From the NCBI RefSeq assembly GCF_910592395.1, contig NC_088310.1, positions 11,417,501 through 11,481,500 of the forward strand: a stretch of 64,000 nt of DNA, given 5' to 3'. The DNA comes from Lineus longissimus. Its lineage: Eukaryota; Nemertea; Pilidiophora; Heteronemertea; Lineidae. A program made the translations under genes and the position numbers. Under the pieces are notes generated by a model. The model ran no database searches and was not told the DNA's origin. It worked only from the letters and a program-made list of their open reading frames with translations. Each line of letters begins with the position of its first letter. Positions within the stretch are counted from its first letter, which is position 1. Below are positions 1 to 14,074 of this stretch, piece after piece.

Positions 1-1779
1 GAGAAGAAGCAGTGTGCAGACAAAGATCAGGTCAAACGGACTAATGGAGATAAGAAGAAGCCAGCTAGAACACCAAGGGTAGCGGCTGGCCATGCCAAAG
101 CATCAGTTAAAAATCAGGTTCAAGAACAATCCGGGCCTAAGGCATTGAAGGTTGACCGCGGTTTTAGAAAAATGGGTAACCGGAGGAACAACTGTTGGTT
201 AAACGCTTCAGTTCAAGCTATCATGTCGACTGCAGCCGGAAAAGGACTAAGGAGTGCACCAAAAGATATGTTTACAGATGAAGAAGATCGTGGGAAAGCT
301 GTGCTTCCACTCCTTGTAAAATACGGTGATCACCATGGTGACACAATACCCTGGTCAGTAATCGAAAGAACCCTTAGAAAAGTGACAAAAAGTAGTACCA
401 ATTTAGTTCTTGGTCGACAAAATGATGCACAAGAATTCTTCCAGAGATGCCTTGGTTCTATGATGCATGCATTGCAAATAAACAACTTTCCCATAAGTCA
501 AACAATCCGATGTCACGAATGCGGCAGAGTAGGAGAGCCAGTGAATACTGAATCCACAGAGCTGATTGTCAACGTGTCCAAGGCCGGAGTGACATATTTA
601 CAGGATGTAATAGATAATTACATCAGAGAAGAACCGTTGCCCGATTGTAAGTGCCCCTGTAATGGAGGTATTATGCACAGGGAAACTGCAATACGTCGCC
701 CACCAAGTGTTCTTGTTTTTGTGATTTCACGAAATCAAGGTGAAGCGGGTGGCAAGTTGAAATCCCGTGTTGAACCTGCAGATGTGTTGACTATGAAACA
801 CCTGCTGGGAATATCATCCTTTTCGCTGCGGTCCATAATTGTCCATCGTGGCGCGAGTGCCCACGTCGGCCACTACGTCACTCATGTAAAGGAAGAAGAC
901 GGAACGTGGGTACGCTGCGATGATGATAGCATTGATGTTATTCCGAAAGACAAGGAAATATCTAATCAAAGCTACGTCATCATATATGAAAAACAAAAGG
1001 CGCAAGCGAGTCCCAACAGCGAGCTGAAGGCTAATGTGGAGGTCAACCAGCAGACAGAAACGAAAGGTTGCAGCAGCACCACAAGCCCCGCCACTGAAGA
1101 AGATCTTCAACGACAAGCCCTTGTTTCTGTGCTTGGAAGCATCAGAAGCAAAGCGGAAGAGACCATCGTAGAATTCGGTACACATAGCCTGACCAACAGA
1201 GATATGCAAAGGATACTGGGAATCGGCTGGCTCAATGACAAAGTAATAGATGCATATCTTAGTCTGATATGTAACAGAAGCAAGATGGAAGGATTCCCAA
1301 GGGTGTTTGCTTTCCAAAGTCAATGGTTCGTGCAGTTGAGTAAAGAGGACAAGACCCCAAAGGATTTGATAAAATGGGCAAAGAACGAGAATCTGATGAA
1401 TTACGAGTTGATATTCTTTCCAGTAAACACAGGATGTCATTGGTTCTTGATCGCTGTCGACATGGTGCGGAAAACCGCCACGCTCTATGACTCTCTCGAA
1501 ATTCCTGGATGCATGGATGGAAGACTGGATTGTGCAAGACTTGCAATCAAAGTAGTTGAAGCCAACATAGAGGCAAACACACCGTCGATTGAATACTCAT
1601 TCACTGCACATCAGGCACTGGTCACACAACAAACAAATACGAATGACTGTGGCGCATATGTTTGCTATTTTGCGCGATGTGCCAGTGCCAAAGTACGTAG
1701 CGACATGAAAGGTTCCGTTGAGACGCAACAAGAGAGAGCAAATACTATAAGCAGTCTGTACAGAAACAAGCTAGATTAA
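1..1779 (+). CDS. USP (C19) - ULP/SENP (C48) dual cysteine-protease fusion, 5' partial
   Basis: The frame is open from base 1, so the protein (592 residues here) starts outside the window; the first ATG is at 172. The N-terminal part reads as a ubiquitin-specific protease: a Cys box NNCWLNASVQ with nucleophile Cys65, the USP QNDAQEFF helix, a zinc-binding pattern of Cys171/174 and Cys216/218/220, and a His box GHYVTHVK with His291 followed by W-CDD. The C-terminal part reads as an Ulp1/SENP protease: HWFLIAVD with His480, LYDSLE with Asp497, and NTNDCGAYVC with Cys550, so the triad is complete. A Lys/Gln/Ser-rich linker of about 50 residues joins them. C19 enzymes remove ubiquitin and C48 enzymes remove SUMO-like modifiers; having both in one chain is unusual. 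C48 domains occur often in transposons, so a mobile origin is possible but unproven. The stop at 1777-1779 lies next to AATAAA at 1784-1789. Confidence 0.85.
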   Translation, partial: EKKQCADKDQVKRTNGDKKKPARTPRVAAGHAKASVKNQVQEQSGPKALKVDRGFRKMGNRRNNCWLNASVQAIMSTAAGKGLRSAPKDMFTDEEDRGKAVLPLLVKYGDHHGDTIPWSVIERTLRKVTKSSTNLVLGRQNDAQEFFQRCLGSMMHALQINNFPISQTIRCHECGRVGEPVNTESTELIVNVSKAGVTYLQDVIDNYIREEPLPDCKCPCNGGIMHRETAIRRPPSVLVFVISRNQGEAGGKLKSRVEPADVLTMKHLLGISSFSLRSIIVHRGASAHVGHYVTHVKEEDGTWVRCDDDSIDVIPKDKEISNQSYVIIYEKQKAQASPNSELKANVEVNQQTETKGCSSTTSPATEEDLQRQALVSVLGSIRSKAEETIVEFGTHSLTNRDMQRILGIGWLNDKVIDAYLSLICNRSKMEGFPRVFAFQSQWFVQLSKEDKTPKDLIKWAKNENLMNYELIFFPVNTGCHWFLIAVDMVRKTATLYDSLEIPGCMDGRLDCARLAIKVVEANIEANTPSIEYSFTAHQALVTQQTNTNDCGAYVCYFARCASAKVRSDMKGSVETQQERANTISSLYRNKLD

Positions 1780-1783
1780 AATG

Positions 1784-1789
1784 AATAAA
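1784..1789 (+). promoter_or_regulatory. polyadenylation signal AATAAA
   Basis: A canonical AATAAA hexamer starts five bases after the stop codon of the USP-ULP ORF. A 3' UTR this short suggests a compact gene, as in a transposon or retrocopy. The satellite begins fewer than 100 bases further on. Confidence 0.55.
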
Positions 1790-1876
1790 AAATCTATGCG
1801 TGCTGCTTCATGTATTATTGCTGCTGTGTATACGTCAAGATATTTTCGCTAATTAAACTATCATGTCAAAGTTAGG

Positions 1877-2008
1877 TCGGGTGGGTGATAATACCATCGC
1901 TAACCCGCAACCTCGCCATGCTCCAACAGCCTCAAATTGATATCGGGTGGGTGATTATATCATCGCTAACCCGCAACCTCACAATGTTTCAACAGCCTCA
2001 ACGTGATA
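1877..2008 (+). repeat. Two 66-bp long-form units at the left edge of the array
   Basis: The motif TCGGGTG recurs at 1877, 1943 and 2009, giving a 66-bp period. Each unit contains the 49-bp sequence plus 17 bases, of the form CAGCCTCAAATTGATAT, which internal units lack. 66 is 22 codons, and one forward frame stays open across these units. They look like the ancestral monomer from which the 49-bp form arose by deletion. Confidence 0.85.
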
Positions 2009-5000
2009 TCGGGTGTGTGATAATACCATCGCTAACCTGCAACCTCGCCATTCCTCAAGTGGTGGGTGATAATACCATCGCTAACCCGCAACCTCGCCAT
2101 GTTTCAACGAGTGGGTGATAATGCCATCGATTACCTGTAACCTCGCCATTCCTCAACGGGTGGGTGATAATACCATCGCTAACCCACAACCTCGCCATGT
2201 TTCAACGGGTGGGTGATAATGCCATCGCTTACCTGTAACCTCGCCATTCCTCAACGGGTGGGTGATAATAGCATCGCTAACCTGTAACCTCGCCATGTTT
2301 CAACGGGTGGGTGATAATGCCATCGCTTACCTGTAACCTCGCCATTCCTCAACGGGTGGGTGATAATACCATCGCTAACCTGTAACCTCGCCATTCCTCA
2401 ACGGGTGGGTGATAATACCATCGCTAACCCACAACCTCGCCATGCTTCAACGGGTGGATGATAATACCATCGCTAACCTGTAACCTCGCCATTCCTCAAC
2501 GGGTGGGTGATAATACCATCGCTAACCCACAACCTCGCCATGCTTCAACGGGTGGGTGATAATACCATCGCTAACCCACAACCTCGCATGCTTCAACGGG
2601 AGGGTGATAATACCATCGCTAACCCACAACCTCGCCATGCTTCAACGGGTGGGTGATAATACCATCGCTAACCTGTAACCTCGTCATTCCTCAACGGGTG
2701 GGTGATAATACCATCGCTAACCCACAACCTCGCCATGCTTCAACGGGTGGGTGATAATACCATCGCTAACCCACAACCTCGCCATTCCTCAACGGGTGGG
2801 TGATAATACCATCGCTAACCCACAACCTCGCCATGCTTCAATGGGTGGGTGATAATACCATCGCTAACCCACAACCTCGCATGCTTCAACGGGTGGGTGA
2901 TAATACCATCGCTAACCCACAACCTCGCCATGCTTCAACGGGTGGGTGATAATACCATCGCTAACCCACAACCTCGCCATGCTTCAACGGGTGGGTGGTA
3001 ATACCATCGCTAACCTGTAACCTCGTCATTCCTCAACGGGTGGTTGATAATACCATCGTTAACCCACAACCTCGCCATGTTTCAACGGGTGGGTGATAAT
3101 ACCATCGCTAACCCACAACCTCGCCATGCTTCAACGGGTGGGTGATAATACCATCGCTAAAACCTCACCATGCTTCAATGGGTGGGTGATAATACCATCG
3201 CTAACCTGAAACCTCGCCATTCCTCAACGGGTGGGTGATAATACCATCGCTAACCCACAACCTCGCCATGCTTCAACGGGTGGGTGATAATACCATCGCT
3301 AACCCACAACCTCGCCATGCTTCAACGGGTGGGTGATAATACCATCGCTAACCCACAACCTCGCCATGCTTCAACGGGTGGGTGATAATTACATCGCTAA
3401 CCTGTAACCTCGCCATTCCTCAACGGGTGGGTGATAATACCATCGCTAACCCACAACCTCGCCATGCTTCAACGGGTGGGTGATAATACCATCGCTAACC
3501 TGTAACCTCGTCATTCCTCAACGGATGGGTGATAATACCATCGCTAACCCACAACCTCGCCATGCTTCAACGGGTGGGTGATAATACCATCGCTAACCCA
3601 CAACCTCGCCATGCTTCAACGGGTGGGTGATAATACCATCGCTAACCCGCAACCTCGCCATGTTTCAACGGGTGGGTGATAATACCATCGCTAACCCACA
3701 ACCTCGCCATGCTTCAACGGGTGGGTGATAATACCATCACTAACCCACAACCTCGCCATGCTTCATCGGGTGGGTGATAATACCATCGCTAACCCACAAC
3801 CTCGCCATGCTTCAACGGGTGGGTGATAATACCATCGCTAACCCACAACCTCGCCATGCTTCAACTGGTGGGTGATAATACCATCGCTAACACGAAACCT
3901 CGCCATGTTTCAACGGGTGGGTGATAATACCATCGCTAACCCACAACCTCGCCATGCTTCAACGGGTGGGTGTTAATACCATCGCTAACCTGTTACTTCG
4001 CCATTCCTCAACGGGTGGGTGATAATACCATCGCTAACCTGTAACTTCGCCATTCCTCAACGGGTGGGTGATAATACCATCGCTAACCCACAACCTCGCC
4101 ATGCTTCAACGGGTGGGTGATAATACCATCGCTAACCCACAACCTCGCCATTCCTCAACGGGTGGGTGATAATACCATCGCTAACCTGTAACCTCGCCAT
4201 TCCTCAACGGGTGGGTGATAATACCATCGCTAACCTGTAACCTCGTCATTCCTCAACGGGTGGGTGATAATACCATCGCTAACCTGTTACCTCGCCATGC
4301 TTCAACGAGTGGGTGATAATGCCGTCGCTTACCTGTAACCTCGCCATACCTCAACGGGTGGGTGATAATACCATCGCTAACCCACAACCTCGCCATGCTT
4401 CAACGGGTGGGTGATAATACCATCGCTAACCCACAACCTCGCATGCTTCAACGGGTGGGTGATAATACCATCGCTAACCCGCAACCTCGCCATGCTTCAA
4501 CGGGTTGGTGATAATACCATCCCTAACCCACAACCTCGCCATGCTTCAACGGGTGGGTGATAAAACCATCGCTAACCTGTAACCTCGTCATTCCTCAACT
4601 GGTGGGTGATAATACCATCGTTAACCCACAACCTCGCCATGCTTCAACGGGTGGGTGATAATACCATCGCTAACCCACAACCTCGCCATGCTTCAACGGG
4701 TGGGTGATAAAACCATCACTAACCCACAACCTCACCATGCTTCAACGGGTGGGTGATAATACCATCGCTAACCTGTAACCTCGCCATTCCTCAACGGGTG
4801 GGTGATAATACCAGCGCTAACCCACAACCTCGCCATGCTTCAACGGGTGGGTGATAATACCATCGCTAACCCACAACCTCGCCATGCTTCAACGGGTGGG
4901 TGATAATACCATCGCTTACCCACAACCTCGCCATGCTTCAACGGGTTGGTGATAATTACATCACTAACCCACAACCTCGCCATGCTTCAACGGGTGGTAA

Positions 5001-8000
5001 TAATACCATCGCTAACCCACAACCTCGCCATGCTTCAACGGGTGGGTGATAATACCATCGCTAACCCACAACCTCGCATGCTTCAACGGGTGGGTGATAA
5101 TACCATCGCTAACCCATAACCTCGCCATGCTTCAACGGGTGGGTGATAATACCATCGCTAACCCACAACCTCGCCATTCCTCAACGGGTGGGTGATAATA
5201 CCATCGCTAACCCACAACCTCGCCATGCTTCAATGGGTGGGTGATAATACCATCGCTAACCCACAACCTCGCATGCTTCAACGGGTGGGTGATAATACCA
5301 TCGCTAAACCACAAACTCGCCATGCTTCAACGGGTGGGTGATAATACCATCGCTAACCCACAACCTCGCCATGCTTCAACGGGTGGGTGATAATACCATC
5401 GCTAACCTGTAACCTCGTCATTCCACAACGGGTGGGTGATAATACCATCTTTAACCCACAACCTCGCCATGCTTCAACGGGTGGGTGATAATACCATCGC
5501 TAACCCACAACCTCGCCATGCTTCAACGGGTGGGTGATAATACCATCGCTAACCCACAACCTCACCATGCTTCAATGGGTGGGTGATAATACCATCGCTA
5601 ACCTGTAACCTCGCCATTCCTCAACGGGTGGGTGATAATACCCTCGCTAACCCACAACCTCGCCATGCTTCAACGGGTGGGTGATAATACCATCGCTAAC
5701 CCACAACCTCGCCATGCTTCAACGGGTGGGTGATAATACCATCGCTAACCCACAACCTCGCCATGCTTCAACGGGTGGGTGATAATTACATCGCTAACCT
5801 GTAACCTCGCCATTCCTCAACGGGTGGGTGATAATACCATCGCTAACCAACAACCTCGCCATGCTTCAACGGGTGGGTGATAATACCATCGCTAACCTGT
5901 AACCTCGTCATTCCGCAACGGGTGGGTGATAATACCATCGCTAACCCACAACCTCGCCATGCTTCAACGGGTGGGTGATAATACCCTCGCTAACCCACAA
6001 CCTCGCCATGCTTCAACGGGTGGGTGATAATACCATCGCTAACCTGTAACCTCGCCATTCCTCAACGGGTGGGTGATAATACCATCGCATACCCACAACC
6101 TCGCCATGCTTCAACGGGTGGGTGATAATACCATCGCTAACCCATAACCTCGCCATGCTTCAACGGGTGGGTGATAATACCATCGCTAACGCACAACCTC
6201 GCCATTCCTCAACGGGTGGGTGATAATACCATCGCTAACCCACAACCTCGCCATGCTTCAGCGGGTGGGTGATAATACCATCACTAACCCACAACCTCGC
6301 CATGCTTCAACGGGTGGGTGATAATACCATCGCTAACCCACAACCTCGCCATGCTTCAACGGGTGGGTGATAATACCATCGCTAACCCACAACCTCGCCA
6401 TGCTTCAACTGGTGGGTGATAATACCATCGCTAACACGAAACCTCACCATGTTTCAACGGGTGGGTGATAATACCATCGCTAACCCACAACCTCGCATGC
6501 TTCAACGGGTGGGTGATAATACCATTGCTAACCCACAACCTTGCCATGCTTCAACGGGTGGGTGATAATACCATCGCTAACCTGTAACCTCGTCATTCCT
6601 CAACGGGTGGGTGATAATACCATCGTTAACCCACAACCTCGCCATGCTTCAACGGGTGGGTGATAATACCATCGCTAACCCACAACCTCACCATTCCTCA
6701 ACGGGTGGGTGATAATACCATCGCTAACCCACAACCTCGCCATGCTTCAATGGGTGGGTGATAATACCATCGCTAACCCACAACCTCGCATGCTTCAACG
6801 GGTCGGTGATAATACCATCGCTAACCCACAACCTCACCATGCTTCAACGGGTGGGTGATAATACCATCGCTAACCCACAACCTCGCCATGCTTCAACGGG
6901 TGGGTGGTAATACCATCGCTAACCTGTAACCTCGTCATTCCTCAACGGGTGGGTGATAATACCATCGCTAACCCACAACCTCGCCATGCTTCAACGGATA
7001 GGTGATAATACCATCGCTAACCCACAACCTCGCCATGCTTCAACGGGTGGGTGATAATACCATCGCTAGCCCACAACCTCACCATGCTTCAATGGGTGGG
7101 TGATAATACCATCGCTAACCTGTAACCTCGCCATTCCTCAACGGGTGGGTGATAATACCATCGCTATCCCACAACCTCGCCATGCTTCAACGGGTGGGTG
7201 ATAATACCCTCGCTAACCCACAACCTCGCCATGCTTCAACGGGTGGGTGATAATACCATCGCTAACCCACAACCTCGCCATGCTTCAACGGGTGGGTGAT
7301 AATTACATCGCTAACCTGTAACCTCGCCATTCCTCAACGGGTGGGTGATAATACCATCGCTAACCCACAACCTCGCAATGCTTCAACGGGTGGGTGATAA
7401 TACCATCGCTAACCTGTAATCTCGTCATTCCGCAACGGGTGGGTGATAATACCCTCGCTAACCCACAACCTCGCCATGCTTCAACGGGTGGGTGATAATT
7501 ACATCGCTAACCTGTAACCTCGCCATTCCTCAACGGGTGGGTGATAATACCATCGCTAACCCACAACCTCGCCATGCTTCAACGGGTGGGTGATAATACC
7601 ATCGCTAACCTGTAATCTCGTCATTCCGCAACGGGTGGGTGATAATACCATCGCTAACCCACAACCTCGCCATGCTTCAACGGGTGGGTGATAATACCCT
7701 CGCTAACCCACAACCTCGCCATGCTTCAACGGGTGGGTGATAATACCATAGCTAACCTGTAACCTCGCCATTCCTCAACGGGTGGGTGATAATACCATCG
7801 CTAACCCACAACCTCGCCATGCTTCAACGGGTGGGTGATAATACCATCGCTAACCTGTAACCTCGTCATTCCTCAACAGATGGGTGATAATACCATCGCT
7901 AACCCACAACCTCGCCATGCTTCAACGGGTGGGTGATAATACCATCGCTAACCCACAACCTCGCCATGCTTCAACGGGTGGGTGATAATACCATCGCTAA

Positions 8001-11000
8001 CCCGCAACCTCGCCATGTTTCAACGGGTGGGTGATAATATCATCGCTAACCCACAACCTCACCATGCTTCAACGGGTGGGTGATAATACCATCACTAACC
8101 CACAACCTCGCCATGCTTCAACGGGTGGGTGATAATACCATCGCTAACCCACAACCTCGCCATGCTTCAACTGGTGGGTGATAATACCATCGCTAACACG
8201 AAACCTCGCCATGTTTCAACGGGTGGGTGATAATACCATCGCTAACCCAAAACCTCGCCATGCTTCAACGGGTGGGTGATAATACCATCGCTAACCTGTT
8301 ACCTCGCCATTCCTCAACGGGTGGGTGATAATACCATCGCTAACCTGTAACTTCGCCATTCCTCAACGGGTGGGTGATAATACCATTGCTAACCCACAAC
8401 CTCGCCATGCTTCAACGGGTGGGTGATAATACCATCGCTAACCCACAACCTCGCCATTCCTCAACGGGTGGGTGATAATACCATCGCTAACCTGTAACCT
8501 CGCCATTCCTCAACGGGTGGGTGATAATACCATCGCTAACCTGTAACCTCGTCATTCCTCAACGGGTGGGTGATAATACCATCGCTAACCTGTTACCTCG
8601 CCATGCTTCAACGAGTGGGTGATAATGCCGTCGCTTACCTGTAACCTCGCCATACCTCAACGGGTGGGTGATAATACCATCGCTAACCCACAACCTCGCC
8701 ATGCTTCAACGGGTGGGTGATAATACCATCGCTAACCCACAACCTCGCATGCTTCAACGGGTGGGTGATAATACCATCGCTAACCCACAACCTTGCCATG
8801 CTTCAACGGGTGGGTGATAATACCATCCCTAACCCACAACCTCGCCATGCTTTAACGGGTGGTTGATAATACCATCGCTAACCTGTAACCTCGTCATTCC
8901 TCAACTGGTGGGTGATAATACCATCGTTAACCCACAACCTCGCCATGCTTCAACGGGTGGGTGATAATACCATCGCTAACCCACAACCTCGCCATGCTTC
9001 ATCGGGTGGGTGATAATACCATCACTAACCCACAACCTCACCATACTTCAACGGGTGGGTGATAATACCATCGCTAACCTGTAACCTCGCCATTCCTCAA
9101 CGGGTGGATGATAATACCAGCGCTAACCCACAACCTCGCCATGCTTCAACGGGTGGGTGATAATACCATCGCTAACCCACAACCTCGCCATGCTTCAACG
9201 GGTGGGTGATAATACCATCGCTAACCCACAACCTCGCCATGCTTCAACGGGTTGGTGATAATTACATCACTAACCCACAACCTCGCCATGCTTCAACGGG
9301 TGGGTGATAATACCATCGCTAACCCACAACCTTGCCATGCTTCAACGGGTGGGTGATAATACAATCGCTAACCCACAACCTCGCATGCTTCAACGGGTGG
9401 GTGATAATACCATCGCTAACCCATAACCTCGCCATGCTTCAACGGGTGGGTGATAATACCATCGCTAACCCACAACCTCGCCATTGCTCAACGGGTGGGC
9501 GATAATACCATCGCTAACCCACAACCTCGCCATGCTTCAACGGGTGGGTGATAATACCATCCCTAACCCACAACCTCGCCATGCTTTAACGGGTGGGTGA
9601 TAATACCATCGCTAACCTGTAACCTCGTCATTCCTCAACTGGTGGGTGATAATACCATCGTTAACCCACAACCTCGCCATGCTTCAACGGGTGGGTGATA
9701 ATACCATCGCTAACCCACAACCTCGCCATGCTTCAACGGGTGGGTGATAATACCATCACTAACCCACAACCTCACCATGCTTCAACGGGTGGGTGATAAT
9801 ACCATCGCTAACCTGTAACCTCGCCATTCCTCAACGGGTGGGTGATAATACCAGCGCTAACCCACAACCTCGCCATGCTTCAACGGGTGGGTGATAATAC
9901 CATCGCTAACCCACAACCTCGCCATGCTTCAACGGGTGGGTGATAATACCATCGCTAACCCACAACCTCGCCATGCTTCAACGGGTTGGTGATAATTACA
10001 TCACTAACCCACAACCTCGCCATGCTTCAACGGGTGGGTGATAATACCATCGCTAACCCACAACCTCGCCATGCTTCAACGGGTGGGTGATAATACCATC
10101 GCTAACCCACAACCTCGCATGCTTCAACGGGTGGGTGATAATACCATCGCTAACCCATAACCTCGCCATGCTTCAACGGGTGGGTGATAATACCATCGCT
10201 AACCCACAACCTCGCCATTCCTCAACGGGTGGGTGATAATACCATCGCTAACCCACAACCTCGCCATGCTTCAATGGGTGGGTGATATTACCATCGCTAA
10301 CCCACAACCTCGCATGCTTCAACGGGTGGGTGATAATACCATCGCTAAACCACAAACTCGCCATGCTTCAACGGGTGGGTGATAATACCATCGCTAACCC
10401 ACAACCTCGCCATGCTTCAACGGGTGGGTGATAATACCATCGCTAACCTGTAACCTCGTCATTCCACAACGGGTGGGTGATAATACCATCGTTAACCCAC
10501 AACCTCGCCATGCTTCAACGGGTGGGTGATAATACCATCGCTAACCCACAACCTCGCCATGCTTCAACGGGTGGGTGATAATACCATCGCTAACCCACAA
10601 CCTCACCATGCTTCAATGGGTGGGTGATAATACCATCGCTAACCTGTAACCTCGCCATTCCTCAACGGGTGGGTGATAATACCCTCACTAACCCACAACC
10701 TCGCCATGCTTCAACGGGTGGGTGATAATACCATCGCTAACCCACAACCTCGCCATGCTTCAACGGGTGGGTGATAATACCATCGCTAACCCACAACCTC
10801 GCCATGCTTCAACGGGTGGGTGATAATTACATCGCTAACCTGTAACCTCGCCATTCCTCAACGGGTGGGTGATAATACCATCGCTAACCCACAACCTCGC
10901 CATGCTTCAACGGGTGGGTGATAATACCCTCGCTAACCCACAACCTCGCCATGCTTCAACTGGTGGGTGATAATACCATCGCTAACCTGTAACCTCGCCA

Positions 11001-14000
11001 TACCTCAACGGGTGGGTGATAATACCATCGCTAACCCACAACCTCGCCATGCTTCAACGGGTGGGTGATAATACCATCGCTAACCTGTAACCTCGTCATT
11101 CCTCAACGGATGGGTGATAATACCATCGCTAACCCACAACCTCGCCATGCTTCAACGGGTGGGTGAAAATACCATCGCTAACCCACGACCTCGCCATGCT
11201 TCAACGGGTGGGTGATAATACCATCGCTAACCCGCAACCTCGCCATGTTTCAACGGGTGGGTGATAATACCATCGCTAACCCACAACCTGGCCATGCTTC
11301 AACGGGTGGGTGATAATACCATCACTAACCCACAACCTCGCCATGCTTCAACGGGTGGGTGATAATACCATCGCTAACCCACAACCTCGCCATGCTTCAA
11401 CGGGTGGGTGATAATACCATCGCTAACCTGTTACCTCGCCATTCCTCAACGGGTGGGTGATAATACCATCGCTAACCTGTAACTTCGCCAATCCTCAACG
11501 GGTGGGTGATAATACCATCGCTAACCCACAACCTCGCCATGCTTCAACGGGTGGGTGATAATACCATCGCTAACCCACAACCTCGCCATTCCTCAACGGG
11601 TGGGTGATAATACCATCGCTAACCTGTAACCTCCCCATTCCTCTACGGGTGGGTGATAATACCATCGCTAACCCACAACCTCGCCATGCTTCAACGGGTG
11701 GGTGATAATACCATCGCTAACCTGTAACCTCGTCATTCCTCAACGGATGGGTGATAATACCATCGCTAACCTGCAACCTCGTCATTCCTCAACGGGTGGG
11801 TGATAATACCATCGCTAACCTGTTACCTCGCCATGCATCAACGAGTGGGTGATAATGCCATCGCTTACCTGTAACCTCGCCATACCTCAACGGGTGGGTG
11901 ATAATACCATCGCTAACCCACAACCTCGCCATGCTTCAACGGGTGGGTGATAATTACATCACTAACCCACAACCTCGCCATGCTTCAACGGGTGGGTGAT
12001 AATACCATCGCTAACCCACAACCTCGCCATGCTTCAACGGGTGGGTGATAATACCATCGCTAACCCACAACCTCGCCATGCTTCAACGGGTGGGTGATAA
12101 TACCACCGCTAACCCACAACCTCGCCATGCTTCAACGGGTGGGTGATAATTACCTCGCTAACCTGTAACCTCGCCATTCCTCAACGGGTGGGTGATAGTA
12201 CCATCGCTAACCCACAACCTCGCCATGCTTCAACGGGTGGGTGGTAATACCTTAGCTAACCTGTAACCTCGTCATTCCTCAACGGGTGGGTGATAATACC
12301 ATCGTTAACCCACAACCTTGCCATGCTTCAACGGGTGGGTGATAATACCATCGCTAACCCACAACCTCCCCATGCTTCAATGGGTGGGTGATAATACCAT
12401 CGCTAACCTGTAACCTCGCCATTCCTCAACGGGTGGGTGATAATACCATCGCTAACCCACAACCTCACCATGCTTCAACGGGTGGGTGATAATACCATCG
12501 CTAACCCACAACCTCGCCATGCTTCAACGGGTGGGTGATAATACCATCGCTAACCCACAACCTCGCCATGCTTCAACGGGTGGGTGATAATTACATCGCT
12601 AACCTGTAACCTCGCCATTCCTCAACGGGTGGGTGATAATACCATCGCTAACCCACAACCTCGCCATGCTTCAACGGGTGGGTGATAATACCATCGCTAA
12701 CCTGTAACCTCGTCATTCCGCAACGGGTGAGTGATAATACCATCGCTAACCCACAACCTCGCCATGCTTCAACGGGTGGGTGATAATACCCTCGATAACC
12801 CACAACCTCGCCATGCTTCAACGGGTGGGTGATAATACCATAGCTAACCTGTAACCTCGCCATTCCTCTACGGGTGGGTGATAATACCATCGCTAACCCA
12901 CAACCTCGCCATGCTTCAACGGGTGGGTGATAATACCATCGCTAACCTGTAACCTCGTCATTCCTCAACGGATGGGTGATAATACCATCGCTAACCCACA
13001 ACCTCGCCTTGCTTCAACGGGTGGGTGATAATACCATCGCTAACCCACAATCTCGCCATGCTTCAACAAGTGGGTGATAATACCATCGCTAACCCGCAAC
13101 CTCGCCATGTTTCAACGGGTGGGTGATAATACCATCGCTAACCCACAACCTCGCCATGCTTCAACGGGTGGGTGATAATACCATCACTAACCCACAACCT
13201 CGCCATGCTTCAACGGGTGGGTGATAATACCATCGCTAACCCACAACCTCGCCATGCTTCAACGGGTGGGTGATAATACCATCGCTAACCCACAACCTCG
13301 CCATGCTTCAACTGGTGGGTGATAATACCATCGCTAACACGAAACCTCGCCATGTTTCAACGGGTGGGTGATAATACCATCGCTAACCCACAACCTCGCC
13401 ATGCTTCAACGGATGGGTGTTAATACCATCGCTAACCTGTTACCTCGCCATTCCTCAACGGGTGGGTGATAATACCATCGCTAACCTGTAACTTCGCCAT
13501 TCCTCAACGGGTGGGTGATAATACCATCGCTAACCCACAACCTCGCCTTGCTTCAACGGGTGGGTGATAATACCATCGCTAACCCACAACCTCGCCATTC
13601 CTCAACGGGTGGGTGATAATACCATCGCTAACCTGTAACGTCGCCATTCCTCAACGGGTGGGTGATAATACCATCGCTAACCTGTAACCTCGTCATTCCT
13701 CAACGGGTGGGTGATAATACCATCGCTAACCTGTTACCTCGCCATGCTTCAACGAGTGGGTGATAATGCCGTTGCTTACCTGTAACCTCGCCATACCTCA
13801 ATGGGTGGGTGATAATACCATCGCTAACCCACAACCTCGCCATGCTTCAACGGGTGGGTGATAATACCATCGCTAACCCACAACCTCGCATGCTTCAACG
13901 GGTGGGTGATAATACCATCGCTAACCCACAACCTCGCCATGCTTCAACGGGTTGGTGATAATACCATCCCTAACCCACAACCTCGCCATGCTTCAACGGG

Positions 14001-14074
14001 TGGGTGATAATACCATCGCTAACCTGTTACCTCGTCATTCCTCAACTGGTGGGTGATAATACCATCGTTAACCC

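Noticed and set aside
1207-1779. The ULP domain as an adenain-type protease of the adintovirus fragment
   Set aside because: It lies 40 kb away on the other strand, is fused to a USP domain and has Ulp1/SENP-like spacing; nothing links it to the viral block.
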